Of a DNA stretch of 64,000 bases, positions 46,828-55,511 are shown piece by piece (positions within the stretch are counted from its first letter, which is position 1; each line of letters begins with the position of its first letter). Under the pieces are notes generated by a model. It had not been told where the DNA came from. It saw only the letters and a program-made list of their open reading frames with translations, and made no database searches. The position numbers were made by a program, and so were the translations under genes. The stretch is from Nocardioides humi (lineage in GTDB: Bacteria > Actinomycetota > Actinomycetes > Propionibacteriales > Nocardioidaceae): contig NZ_CP041146.1 of assembly GCF_006494775.1 (NCBI RefSeq), positions 248,001 to 312,000 of the forward strand, written 5' to 3'.

Positions 46828-48173
46828 TGCGTGCGGAGCATGTTGGCGACCTGGAACGCCAGCTCGAGGGACTGCACCCGGTTGAGGCGCGGGTCGACGA
46901 CCGACTCGTAGCGGTGCGCCAGCCCCTGCTCGTCGAGCTCCTCGCCGCCGCCGATGATCTCGGTGACGTCGTCGCCGGTGTTCTCGACCAGGATGCCGGC
47001 CGGGACGGTGCCGAGGCCGCGGTGCACGTCGAAGAAGCCCTGCACCTCGTCGAGGACGTCCTCGAAGCGGCGGGTCTTGTAGCCGTTGGAGGCCTCGAAG
47101 GTGTTGCCGTGCATGGCGTCGCACACCCAGGCCACGTCGACGCCCTCGGCGGTGACCTTCTCGACCAGCGCGGGCAGCCCGTCGCGGATCCGGCCCGCGC
47201 CGAAGCGGGTGATGAAGGTCAGCCGGCCGGGCTCGTTGGCCGGGTTGAGCTTGGCGGCGAGCGCGAGCGCGTCGTCGGCGGTCGCGGTCGGGCCGAGCTT
47301 GCAGCCGATCGGGTTGCTGATGTGGCGGAAGTACTCCACGTGGGCGCCGTCGAGCTGGCGGGTGCGCTCGCCGATCCAGACCATGTGGCCCGAGACGTTG
47401 TAGGGCCGCTCGGTGCGCGAGTCGATCCGGGTCATGGCGTGCTCGTACTCCAGCAGCAGCGCCTCGTGGGAGGAGTAGAAGTCGACCCGGTGGAACTCGT
47501 CGGGGTCGGCGCCGATCGCCTTCATGAAGGTCAGCGCGCGGTCGATCTCGGCGGCCATCGCCTCGTAGTGCTGCCCGACGGGGCTGTTGCGCACGAACTC
47601 GGAGTTCCAGGTGTGCACCTGGCGCAGGTCGGCGTAGCCGCCGGTGGTGAAGGCGCGCACGAGGTTCAGCGTCGAGGCGGACGCGTGGTAGACGTCGAGC
47701 AGCCGCTGCGGGTCGGGCCGCCGGGACTCCGGGGTGAACTCGAAGCCGTTGACGGCGTCGCCGCGGTACGCCGGCAGGGTGACCGGCCCGTCGGTGGTGT
47801 CGCGGGTCTCGGTGTCGGACGAGCGGGGCTTGGCGTACTGGCCCGCGAGCCGGCCGACCTTGACGACCGGCACGGACGCGGCGTACGTCAGCACGACCGC
47901 CATCTGCAGCAGCACCCGCAGCTTGTTGCGGGTGTTGTCGGCCGTGGCGTCGACGAACGTCTCGGCGCAGTCGCCGCCCTGGAGCAGGAAGGCCTCGCCC
48001 CGGCTGGCCGCCGCGATCTTGCCCTTGAGCTCGTCGCACTCGCCCGCAAACACCAGCGGGGGCAGCGTGCGCAGTCGTGCGACCGCGGCGGCGAGGGCCG
48101 CGGGGTCGTCGTACGACGGCTGCTGCTTCGCTCCGATGGCGTGCAACTGCTCGAGGGACGGGAGGGTGCTCAC
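46824..48173 (-). CDS. aroG: Class II 3-deoxy-7-phosphoheptulonate synthase
   Basis: First enzyme of the shikimate pathway: condenses PEP and erythrose 4-phosphate to DAHP. The plant/actinobacterial class II features include [11 protein letters not shown], the metal-site Cys, [26 protein letters not shown] and [10 protein letters not shown]. From GTG 48173 the product has 449 residues. A TACGAT -10 element lies 6 bases before this codon. An upstream GTG at 48221 would add 16 residues. The link to pknL-like genes matches Rv2178c in M. tuberculosis. Confidence 0.95.
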   Translation of the reverse strand: MSTLPSLEQLHAIGAKQQPSYDDPAALAAAVARLRTLPPLVFAGECDELKGKIAAASRGEAFLLQGGDCAETFVDATADNTRNKLRVLLQMAVVLTYAASVPVVKVGRLAGQYAKPRSSDTETRDTTDGPVTLPAYRGDAVNGFEFTPESRRPDPQRLLDVYHASASTLNLVRAFTTGGYADLRQVHTWNSEFVRNSPVGQHYEAMAAEIDRALTFMKAIGADPDEFHRVDFYSSHEALLLEYEHAMTRIDSRTERPYNVSGHMVWIGERTRQLDGAHVEYFRHISNPIGCKLGPTATADDALALAAKLNPANEPGRLTFITRFGAGRIRDGLPALVEKVTAEGVDVAWVCDAMHGNTFEASNGYKTRRFEDVLDEVQGFFDVHRGLGTVPAGILVENTGDDVTEIIGGGEELDEQGLAHRYESVVDPRLNRVQSLELAFQVANMLRTQ

Positions 48174-48179
48174 CGGCCA

Positions 48180-48185
48180 ATCGTA
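48180..48185 (-). promoter_or_regulatory. -10 element for a leaderless aroG transcript
   Basis: TACGAT on the minus strand lies 6 bases before GTG 48173. This favours the shorter aroG start. Confidence 0.5.
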
Positions 48186-48249
48186 CGGCGCCGCACGGGT
48201 GGTCGCCGACTCGGCGGCCACCCGTGGACGGGCGGTCGGGCGGCGACCG

Positions 48250-49701
48250 TCAGCGCGGGTCGTCCGTGGGGTCGATGTCCATGTGCTCGATGTCGGCGAA
48301 ATGGCCGCCCTCCGGCTTGTACAGCAGCCGGGTCAGGATCCAGAGCAGGACGCCGAGGCCGAGCAGGCCGGCGGCGATCTTGTACTGGATCATGTCGGCC
48401 TCCAGCCGCGCCCACGGCCCGAGCAGGTAGGCGCAGAGCAGCGCGCCGAGCACCGGCACCGCCGTCGGCGCCCGGAAGCCCCTGGTCGGCTCGCGGCGCA
48501 GCACCAGGCAGGCGACGTTGACGATGGTGAAGACGGCCAGCAGGAGCAGCGCCGTCGTACCGGAGAGCGAGCCGACGATCGTGCTCTCGGAGCCGAGCCG
48601 GACGTAGGCGATCAGGCCGAGGGCCAGCACGGTGGTGAAGGCGATGGCGACGTACGGCGACCGACGGCCCGGCAGGACGCGCCCGAGGACCGGCGGCAGC
48701 ACCCGCTGCCGGGCCATCCCGTAGATCAGCCGACTGGCCATCAGCATGTTGATCAGCGCGGTGTTGGCGACCGCGAACACCGTCATGAAGGGGAAGAAGT
48801 CGTCGATCGGCAGGTCGGGCGCGCCGATCTTGACGACGTCGATGAGGATGCCGGCCTCGGCGTTGGTGGGCGTGCCGATCCGGTCGGCGGGGATCACCGC
48901 CACGACCGAGACGGCGACGAGCATGTAGATGAGGACCGCGATGCCGAGGCCGGTCAGCATCATCCGCGGGAAGATCCGCTCCGGGTCCTTGGTCTCCTCG
49001 ACCATGTTGACCGAGTCCTCGAAGCCGACCATCGAGAAGAACGCGATCGCGGTGGCGACCGTGACCGCCATGAACAGCCCCTTGTCGTCGGGGCTCTCGA
49101 AGACCGTGATCCGGTCGAGGTCGCCGTCGCCGGTGCCGATCACCCAGAACCCGATCCCGATGACGATCGCGAGGGCAGCCATCTCCACCAGGGTGAGCAC
49201 GACGTTGAACTTCACGCTCTCCCCCACGCCGCGGAGGTTGACCAGCGCGAGCAGGACCATGAACGCCAGCGCCACGAGCAGCACCAGCTCGTTTCCGGGG
49301 GCGTCGTTGCCGAGCCCGATCAGCAGGTTCGAGGCCAGCAGGCCCGAGGACGTCGACGCGCTCGTGATGCCGGAGCAGACGACGGTGAACGCCACCAGGA
49401 AGGTGACGAAGTGGATGCCGAACGCCTTGTGCGCGTAGAGCGCGGCGCCGGCGGCCTGCGGGTACTTCGTGACCAGCTCGAGATAGGAGTACGCCGTCAG
49501 CGTGGCGATCGCGAAGGCGACGAGGAACGGCAGCCAGGCGATGCCGCCCACCTGCCCGGCGAGGCGCCCGGTGACGGCGTACACGCCCGCCCCGAGGATG
49601 TCGCCGACGATGAAGAGCAGCAGGAGACCGGGCCCGAGGACCCGTCTGAGCTCCGGTTGGCCGGGTCGGTCCTCGACGGTGGCGCTGGTGTCGCTGGTCA
49701 T
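48250..49701 (-). CDS. APC family amino acid permease
   Basis: A 483-residue polytopic transporter with about 12 helices. The first helix has the APC substrate-binding break GDILGAGVYAVTG, and helix 6 shows FFSMVGFEDSVNMVEE, the APC family consensus. The ATG at 49701 is preceded by AAGGAA. Its substrate is probably an amino acid or related amine; the neighbours give no hint. Confidence 0.9.
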   Translation of the reverse strand: MTSDTSATVEDRPGQPELRRVLGPGLLLLFIVGDILGAGVYAVTGRLAGQVGGIAWLPFLVAFAIATLTAYSYLELVTKYPQAAGAALYAHKAFGIHFVTFLVAFTVVCSGITSASTSSGLLASNLLIGLGNDAPGNELVLLVALAFMVLLALVNLRGVGESVKFNVVLTLVEMAALAIVIGIGFWVIGTGDGDLDRITVFESPDDKGLFMAVTVATAIAFFSMVGFEDSVNMVEETKDPERIFPRMMLTGLGIAVLIYMLVAVSVVAVIPADRIGTPTNAEAGILIDVVKIGAPDLPIDDFFPFMTVFAVANTALINMLMASRLIYGMARQRVLPPVLGRVLPGRRSPYVAIAFTTVLALGLIAYVRLGSESTIVGSLSGTTALLLLAVFTIVNVACLVLRREPTRGFRAPTAVPVLGALLCAYLLGPWARLEADMIQYKIAAGLLGLGVLLWILTRLLYKPEGGHFADIEHMDIDPTDDPR

Positions 49702-49705
49702 GGCG

Positions 49706-50050
49706 TCATTCCTTCCCCGAGTCGGATGTCGCGGTGTGGTCATGGGTCGCCGGGGCCACGCCGAGCGCGGCGAGGAGCCCGAGGAGGGCCCGGGCGAAGG
49801 GGTTGTCGCCGGCCATCAGCACGGTGGCCGGCAGGACCGGCATCCGCACCGACTCCAGCCCGCTCTCCGCCAGGACGTCCTCGACCCGCGGCGCGTCCTC
49901 CTCGGCGATCATGAAGTCCACGTCGTGGTCGGGCTCGGGGCCGCCGCGGGCCCACAGGCCGTAGCTGCCGGCCAGGGCGAACGGCACGCCCGCCTCCTTG
50001 AGCAGGACGGCGACCAGCTTGAGCGCCTCCCTCAGGTGATCGGAACCCAC
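49706..50050 (-). pseudogene. Nucleotidyltransferase-like gene with internal deletion
   Basis: The N-terminal part (LLKEAGVPFALAGSYGLWARG and DHDVDFMIAEEDAPRVEDVL) matches the minimal nucleotidyltransferase domain with its DxD-type acidic residues. After residue 68 it jumps to ESVRMPVLPATVLM, a segment that in relatives I recall lies well downstream. A block of about 50 codons thus appears missing. The C-terminal end (DNPFARALLGLLAALG) also ends early. The frame remains open, so it is a decayed or truncated gene rather than a frameshift. Confidence 0.6.
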
Positions 50051-50104
50051 GTGGTCGGGGTACCCGGGCGGGTGGCCGGCATCCGGGCGGGTACCGGTGG
50101 CGGG

Positions 50105-50692
50105 ATGCGCCTCGTGACGTTCAACATCCTCGGCGGGCGGACGCAGCACGACGACGAGGTCGACGTGACCGTGCTGCAGCGCGCCATCGCCGACCTCGAC
50201 CCCGACGTGCTGGCCCTGCAGGAGGTCGACCACCTGCTCCAGCGCTCCGGTCACGCCGACCTCACCGCGCTCGCGGTGACCGGCTGACAGATGGCGCGGC
50301 TGCCCGCCGTGGCCGCGCCGGTGCCGATGAGGTTCCCGGGACGGGGGCTGCCGACCTGGATGCGCGACGAGCCGCGGGTGGCGGTCACCGCGACCGTGAC
50401 GGCGCCCGGCGGCCCGCTCACGATCGCGACCACCCACCTGTCCTTCGTGCGCTGGTGGAACCGGCGCCAGCTCCGCCGGCTGGTGCGGTCGCTGTCGGGA
50501 GCGCCGCGGCCGCTCCTGCTCACCGGCGACCTGAACATGGGCGCCGCGCGGGCGGCCCGGCTCAGCGGGCTCACGCCGCTCGCCCAGCACCCGACCTTCC
50601 CCGCCGACCCGGCGCTGCCGGCGCGGTCGGTCGCGCGGCGGATGGCGCTGTCCGACCACCGGGCGCTGGTCGTCGACGTCGAGGCCGGCTGA
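50105..50692 (+). pseudogene. Endonuclease/exonuclease/phosphatase family gene, degraded
   Basis: The N-terminal segment (MRLVTFNILGGRTQHDDEVD, then LDPDVLALQEVDHLLQRSGH) and the C-terminal segment (TGDLNMGAARAARL, LSDHRALVVDVEAG) are the two halves of an EEP metallophosphoesterase active site. Between them an in-frame TGA lies at 50285-50287, and the central part of the domain (about 35-40 residues) is missing. The TGA falls where relatives carry a Trp (VTG-W-Q). The gene is probably non-functional. Confidence 0.75.
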
Positions 50693-50708
50693 GCCTGACC
50701 CGTCGCCG

Positions 50709-51737
50709 TCAGCCGAAGAAGACCTGCGCCTCGGCGTACTCCTGCGGACTGACCAGCTTCAGCTCGCCGGTGCCCTCGACGAGGGGCACGCGCACGATCG
50801 ACGTCCCGCGCAGGGCCATCATCACGCCGTACTCGCCGTCGGCGACCGCGTCGATCGCCTGCAGCCCGAACCGGGTCGCCAGCCACCGGTCGAACGCCGA
50901 CGGCGTGCCGCCGCGCTGGATGTGGCCGAGGACGACGGCGCGGGCCTCCTTGCCGGTGCGCTGCTCGATCTCGTGGGCGAGGCGGTCGCCGATGCCGCCG
51001 AGGCGGACGTGGCCGAAGGCGTCCTTCTCGCCGCTGACCAGGGTCATGCCGCTGCCGTCGGCGGGGACGGCGCCCTCGGAGACGACGATGATCGGGGCGT
51101 ACTCGCTGCGGAACCGGGTCTCGACGTGGGCACAGACGGCCTCGATGTCGAAGGGCGCCTCGGGGATGAGCACCGCGCTCGCTCCCCCGGCGATGCCGGC
51201 GTGCAGCGCGATCCAGCCGGCGTGGCGGCCCATCACCTCGACGACGAGCACCCGGTGGTGCGACTCGGCGGTGGTGTGCAGCCGGTCGATCGCCTCGGTG
51301 GCGATGTTGACCGCGGTGTCGAAGCCGAAGGTGAAGTCGGTGCCGGAGAGGTCGTTGTCGATGGTCTTCGGCACGCCGACCACGGCGACCCCGAGCTCGG
51401 CCAGCCTGGTGGCGACGCCGAGGGTGTCCTCGCCGCCGATCGCGACGAGTGCGTCCACCCCGGCCGCGGCGAGGTTGTCCTTGATCCGCTCGACGCCGCC
51501 CTCGACCGCGAACGGGTTGGTGCGGGACGAACCGAGGATGGTGCCGCCGCGCGGCAGGATGCCGCGGCACTGCTCGATCCCCAGCGGCATCGTGATCCCG
51601 TCGAGTGGGCCGCGCCAGCCGTCGCGGAAGCCGACGAACTCGAAGCCGTGGCCGTTCACCCCCTTGCGGACCACGGCCCGGATCACGGCGTTCAGGCCTG
51701 GACAGTCACCGCCACCGGTCAGCACTCCGACGCGCAT
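50709..51737 (-). CDS. ATP- or PPi-dependent 6-phosphofructokinase
   Basis: Phosphorylates fructose 6-phosphate. Motifs are VGVLTGGGDCPGLNAVIRA, GRHAGWIALHAGIAGGAS, PKTIDNDLSGTDFTFGFDTA and GHIQRGGTPSAFDRWLATRFG. In group A actinobacterial enzymes the residue after GGGD distinguishes ATP from PPi donors, but I cannot settle this from sequence alone. ATG 51737 gives 342 residues and lies 7 bases from a TAGGGT -10 element. An alternative GTG at 51746 would overlap that promoter. Confidence 0.93.
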   Translation of the reverse strand: MRVGVLTGGGDCPGLNAVIRAVVRKGVNGHGFEFVGFRDGWRGPLDGITMPLGIEQCRGILPRGGTILGSSRTNPFAVEGGVERIKDNLAAAGVDALVAIGGEDTLGVATRLAELGVAVVGVPKTIDNDLSGTDFTFGFDTAVNIATEAIDRLHTTAESHHRVLVVEVMGRHAGWIALHAGIAGGASAVLIPEAPFDIEAVCAHVETRFRSEYAPIIVVSEGAVPADGSGMTLVSGEKDAFGHVRLGGIGDRLAHEIEQRTGKEARAVVLGHIQRGGTPSAFDRWLATRFGLQAIDAVADGEYGVMMALRGTSIVRVPLVEGTGELKLVSPQEYAEAQVFFG

Positions 51738-51744
51738 GATGCTC

Positions 51745-51754
51745 ACCCTAGGCT
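51745..51754. promoter_or_regulatory. Overlapping divergent -10 elements (PFK and DUF1028 genes)
   Basis: The sequence ACCCTAGGCT contains TAGGGT on the minus strand (51750-51745), 7 bases from the PFK ATG. It also contains TAGGCT on the plus strand (51749-51754), 6 bases from the DUF1028 ATG. The two -10 boxes share two base pairs, so only one polymerase can bind at a time. Confidence 0.6.
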
Positions 51755-51760
51755 GATTCC

Positions 51761-52579
51761 ATGACCTTCTCCATCGTGGCCCGCTCCGCCGACGGCGAGA
51801 CGTGGGGTGTGGCCGTGGCCTCGAAGTTCCTGGCCGTCGGCTCGGCCGTCCCCGCGGCGGTCGCCGGCGTGGGCGCCGTCGCCACCCAGGCCGACGCGAA
51901 CGTCGCCTACAAGGGCCTCGCCCTCTCCCACCTCGACGAGGGCGCGACCGCCCCGGTCGCGCTGCAGCGGCTCCTCGAGGAGGACGAGGGCCGGGCGCAC
52001 CGCCAGGTCGGCATCGTCGACCTCGACGGCGGCTCCGCCTCGCACACCGGAGCCGAGTGCATCCCGTGGGCCGGCGGGCTGACCGGGGACGGCTACGCGA
52101 TCCAGGGCAACTGCCTCGCCGGCTCCGAGGTGGTCGAGGCGATGGCGGACGCCTGGCTGTCCTCGGACCCCGACCTCCCCCTGCAGGACCGGCTGCTGAC
52201 CGCTCTCGCCGCCGGCGACGAGACCGGCGGCGACCGCCGCGGCCGGCAGTCGGCGGCGATCCTGGTGGTCCGCGAAGGCGCCGGGTACGGCGGCCTCGAC
52301 GACGTCGCGGTCGACCTGCGCGTCGACGACCATCCCGCGCCGATCGACGAGCTGGCCCGGCTGCTCGATCTCCACGAGCTCTACCTCACCGCCTCCACCG
52401 ACGACGAGAAGGTGATCGTCGACGACGCGCTGCGGGCCGAGCTGGAGACCTTCGCGGCCGCCGCCGGCCACCGTGACTTCCACACCTGGGCCGGCACCGA
52501 GAACTACGAGATGCGGGTCGCCCCCGACCTGGCCTGGATCGACCGGCGGATCCTGGCGGTCGTGCGCGGGGAGCGCTGA
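51761..52579 (+). CDS. DUF1028 domain-containing protein (Ntn-hydrolase-like)
   Basis: A 272-residue protein. The N-terminal 200 residues fit DUF1028 (TFSIVARSADGETWGVAVAS, SAVPAAVAGVGAVATQA, GDGYAIQGNCLAG and GGDRRGRQSAAILVVR), a family with an Ntn-hydrolase-like fold. A C-terminal putative peptidoglycan-binding region follows (HDFHTWAGTENYE-like). The transcript is probably leaderless. Function unknown. Confidence 0.88.
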   Translation: MTFSIVARSADGETWGVAVASKFLAVGSAVPAAVAGVGAVATQADANVAYKGLALSHLDEGATAPVALQRLLEEDEGRAHRQVGIVDLDGGSASHTGAECIPWAGGLTGDGYAIQGNCLAGSEVVEAMADAWLSSDPDLPLQDRLLTALAAGDETGGDRRGRQSAAILVVREGAGYGGLDDVAVDLRVDDHPAPIDELARLLDLHELYLTASTDDEKVIVDDALRAELETFAAAAGHRDFHTWAGTENYEMRVAPDLAWIDRRILAVVRGER

Positions 52580-52602
52580 GGGCCGCCGCTGGGCGCGCGG
52601 CT

Positions 52603-52634
52603 GCATGGATCCCCGGATGTCCGGGGATCCATGC
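52603..52634. terminator. Perfect 15-bp inverted repeat between convergent genes
   Basis: GCATGGATCCCCGGA (52603-52617) and its exact complement (52620-52634) are separated by 2 bases. It lies 23 bases after the DUF1028 stop and is likely a terminator for that gene or a bidirectional one. Confidence 0.7.
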
Positions 52635-52636
52635 GC

Positions 52637-52662
52637 TTGTCAGGGGTTGCAACACCTGACAA
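52637..52662. terminator. 26-bp near-perfect palindrome
   Basis: TTGTCAGGGGTTG (52637-52649) faces CAACACCTGACAA (52650-52662), with 12 of 13 pairs matching and no spacer. It follows the previous hairpin by 2 bases and precedes the stop of the opposing coiled-coil gene, so it may terminate that transcript. It could also be a protein-binding site. Confidence 0.55.
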
Positions 52663-52708
52663 CCGCATGAACCACCCCCACCCAGATGCTGGTGGGGCTG
52701 GTGGGACG

Positions 52709-53599
52709 TCACTGCAGCCGGTCGAGCGCCTTCCGCGCCGCGTCCCGCTCGGCCGCGGCGGTACGCAGGTCGGCGGCGGTGGCGTCGCGGACCTCCTCCG
52801 CCTCGGCCAGCTCCTCCTCGAGCGCCTCGGCCTGCTCCTCGAGGTCGGCCAGCCGGCGACGCAGCTCGTCGGTCTCGGCCTCCAGCTGCAGCGAGCGCGC
52901 GGAGAGGCGGTCGACCTCGCCGCCCGCGTCGTCGTGCGTGGCCCGGGCGGCGTCGTACTCCTCCTGGGCGGCGGCGAGGCGCTCCTCGGCGGCGGCGACG
53001 GCCTTGGCCGCCCTGTCCGGGTCCGGTACGACGTGGAGGTCGGGCGGACCCGGGCGCGGGGCCTCGCGCGGGGTGGCGCTGAAGCCGAGCGCCTCCGGTA
53101 CGGCGACCGCGCTCGCCAGATCGTCGGCGTCCATCGGCTCCAGGCCGGTGGTGCGCAGGGCGCTCACGAGCAGCCCGCTGCGGACGGCCTGACCGCACGA
53201 GGCGTCGACCATCGCGGCGGTCAGGGTGGCCTCGACCTGCTCGGCGACGGCCTCGGTGACCCGCAGGCCCTCCTCGGCGGCGAGCCGGCGGGCCTGGGTG
53301 GTGACGGCGGCGGTGACCTGGCGGCGCTGCCTGGTCAGCGCGCGCAGCTCACCGGCCGACATCGCCTCCTGCGCCTCGCGCAGGGCGGCTCCGACGCTGA
53401 GCACCTGGTCGACCTGGGCCGCCTCCCGGCGTACCAGCAGGTCGACGACCCAGGCGGCGGTGCTGGGCTTGCGCAGGGCCTTGACCTGCGCCGCGAGCGG
53501 CGTGCCCTTGAGCTCCTTGGCCCGGGCGTCGCGCGCCGGGGTGAACTCGGCCAGCGGCAGGGCGTAGAGCCCGTCGGCGATCTCCAGCAGGTCGGCCAC
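52709..53599 (-). CDS. Coiled-coil protein of unknown function
   Basis: A 296-residue protein. The N-terminal half is helical and Ala-rich (LYALPLAEFTPARDARAKEL, KPSTAAWVVDLLVR). A long coiled coil runs from about residue 195 to the end (EERLAAAQEEYDAARATHDD ... EEQAEALEEELAEAEEVRD). This architecture occurs in unnamed actinobacterial proteins. No catalytic motif is visible. It lies 21 bases after the TetR-type gene on the same strand. Confidence 0.75.
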   Translation of the reverse strand: MADLLEIADGLYALPLAEFTPARDARAKELKGTPLAAQVKALRKPSTAAWVVDLLVRREAAQVDQVLSVGAALREAQEAMSAGELRALTRQRRQVTAAVTTQARRLAAEEGLRVTEAVAEQVEATLTAAMVDASCGQAVRSGLLVSALRTTGLEPMDADDLASAVAVPEALGFSATPREAPRPGPPDLHVVPDPDRAAKAVAAAEERLAAAQEEYDAARATHDDAGGEVDRLSARSLQLEAETDELRRRLADLEEQAEALEEELAEAEEVRDATAADLRTAAAERDAARKALDRLQ

Positions 53600-53620
53600 G
53601 GCCCGAGTCTTCCAGACCCG

Positions 53621-54223
53621 TCACCGCAGGCCGGCCCCGATCATGGCGACGGTCAGGTCGACCAGCTGCTCGCGGTCCACCTCGGCGGGCCGGCCGAGGG
53701 CGATCCGCAGGCAGGTCGAGACCAGGACGCCCATCAGCATGAACACGACCGCCTCGAGCTGCTCGGGCGCGAGGTGGGGCCGGTGCCGGCGCGGCAGCAG
53801 GGAGGCGAGCCGGTGCAGGTCGGCCTCGATCTCGGGCAGCACGTTGGCGTTGTTGCCGGCGGGGAGCTGGTTGACCAGCGCGGTGATGACGCCGCGGTGC
53901 CGCTCGAAGCCGTCGACCAGGGTGACGACGACCAGCCGGAGCGCGGCGTCGAGGTCGAGCTCGAGGGCGTCGACGACGCTGACCATCAGGTCGTCGCTGA
54001 TCGAGCGCACCGCCTCCTCGCGGAGTACGCCGAGCAGCTCGGCGCGGTCGTTGAAGTACCGGTAGAAGGTCCCGCTGCTCACGTGGGCGGCGCGGGTCAC
54101 CGCCGTCGTTGACAGCCGGTCGATGCCGTCGCGGTCGAGGATCCGCACGGCCGTGTCCAGCAGCAGCCGCCGGGTCTGGACGGCCCGGTCCTGGCGGGGC
54201 CGGACCCGCTGCCGCTGTGCCAC
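53621..54223 (-). CDS. TetR family transcriptional regulator
   Basis: A 200-residue protein with an N-terminal HTH (TRRLLLDTAVRILDRDGIDR and VTRAAHVSSGTFYRYFNDRAELLG) and a variable ligand-binding C-terminal domain. It is divergent from the DUF2236 gene, with 58 bases between starts, so it probably represses that gene and itself. The GTG at 54223 sits 7 bases after GGAGG; a GTG one codon upstream is also possible. Confidence 0.9.
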   Translation of the reverse strand: MAQRQRVRPRQDRAVQTRRLLLDTAVRILDRDGIDRLSTTAVTRAAHVSSGTFYRYFNDRAELLGVLREEAVRSISDDLMVSVVDALELDLDAALRLVVVTLVDGFERHRGVITALVNQLPAGNNANVLPEIEADLHRLASLLPRRHRPHLAPEQLEAVVFMLMGVLVSTCLRIALGRPAEVDREQLVDLTVAMIGAGLR

Positions 54224-54269
54224 CACGGGCCTCCGAAAAAAGTGAATGGAAGATGAGGATCTCTCCCTT

Positions 54270-54275
54270 TAGCCT
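54270..54275 (+). promoter_or_regulatory. -10 element for a leaderless DUF2236 transcript
   Basis: TAGCCT lies 6 bases before the ATG at 54282. The adjacent AT-rich segment 54236-54265, with GAGGATCTC at its centre, is a plausible site for the divergent TetR protein. Confidence 0.5.
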
Positions 54276-54281
54276 CACTCC

Positions 54282-55499
54282 ATGACCACCGGCCAGGTCC
54301 CCCGCACCGTCCCCACCAGCCTGCGCCGCGTCGACGAGGCGCGGCGCCGGTTCGGCGCCTTCGCCGAGACCTACCTCGCCGCGATGGGGGCCGGCGACCC
54401 GCTGGCCGACGCCTTCGTCGCCGACTTCCCGGCGCTCGGTCACGGCAGGGCGATGCGGATGCTGCGCACGGCCTGCCGCGAGGGCGTCGACGCCGTCCCG
54501 GACGCCCCCGACTCGCTGCGCGCGCTCTTCGCCCGGCTCGACGAGGTGCCGGCCTGGCTCGACACCGCCACGATCGACCGCGACTCGCGGCACACCTCGC
54601 GCTACTCCCGCGCCTCCGGCATCGTGCTCGGCGCCGCCTCCCTCGTCAGCGGGTACGCCAACTCGGCCGCGTCCCGGCCGCTGGAGCTGACCGGGCGGTA
54701 CGTCGAGAACGCCGGCGCGCGCACCATCGAGGTCGGCTCCTGGCTGCTCGCCGTCAACCGGCCCGACGGCCTGACCCGGTACAGCGACGGGTTCGAGCTG
54801 ACCGTGCGGGTGCGCGTCATCCACGCCCTCGTCCGCGCCGACCTGCAGCGCCGCCCCGAGTGGGACGCGGCCGCCTGGGGCGTGCCGATCTGCCAGGCCT
54901 ACCTCGGCTACACGCTCGTGGAGTTCACGCTCATCCCGCTCCGGGCGATGCGGCGGATCGGGGCGCCGTACCTCCCGCACGAGGAGGCGGCGGCCTCCGC
55001 CCGCTGGCGCTACCTCGGCCACCTGCTCGGCATCGAGGACGCGCTGCTGCCGCGCAACGCGGCCGAGCAGGAGCGGCTGGAGGAGATCTACCTGCTGACC
55101 CGGCCGCCGGTCGACGACTACTGCCGGGCCCTGGTCGCGAGCATCAACCGGGAGTTCCTCGTCCCCGAGATCCAGGGGGTGCTCCCCCGGCGCCTCGGCA
55201 GGCAGGCCCCGCGCGTGGTGCACGCCCTCGAGCGCCTCTTCCTCGGCGACGAGATCGCCGACGAGCTCGCGATCCCGCCGACCCGGCTCACCCGGGTGCT
55301 CGCCGCCGGCGGGCCGGTGCTGACCGCGCTCCACCACACCCTCGACCGGATCCCGGCCACGCTCGAGCCGCGCACCCGCAAGGGCAAGGCGTACGAGGTC
55401 GAGCAGGAGCAGCGGCTGCGCCGCGACTGGAACGTCCGGCACGACCTCGTCGACGCCTCGCCCGCCGGCGGCCGGCCGCACCCGGCCCGCGGCGACTGA
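54282..55499 (+). CDS. Oxygenase MpaB/Lcp-like family protein (DUF2236)
   Basis: A 405-residue, mostly helical protein of the DUF2236 family, which includes latex-clearing and MpaB-type heme oxygenases. Relevant segments are TATIDRDSRHTSRYSRASGI, ELTVRVRVIHALVRADLQR with the family's conserved Arg/His positions, and a C-terminal helical bundle. Heme binding is inferred from the family only. It is probably regulated by the divergent TetR gene. Confidence 0.82.
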   Translation: MTTGQVPRTVPTSLRRVDEARRRFGAFAETYLAAMGAGDPLADAFVADFPALGHGRAMRMLRTACREGVDAVPDAPDSLRALFARLDEVPAWLDTATIDRDSRHTSRYSRASGIVLGAASLVSGYANSAASRPLELTGRYVENAGARTIEVGSWLLAVNRPDGLTRYSDGFELTVRVRVIHALVRADLQRRPEWDAAAWGVPICQAYLGYTLVEFTLIPLRAMRRIGAPYLPHEEAAASARWRYLGHLLGIEDALLPRNAAEQERLEEIYLLTRPPVDDYCRALVASINREFLVPEIQGVLPRRLGRQAPRVVHALERLFLGDEIADELAIPPTRLTRVLAAGGPVLTALHHTLDRIPATLEPRTRKGKAYEVEQEQRLRRDWNVRHDLVDASPAGGRPHPARGD

Positions 55500-55511
55500 C
55501 GCCGGGCCCGC

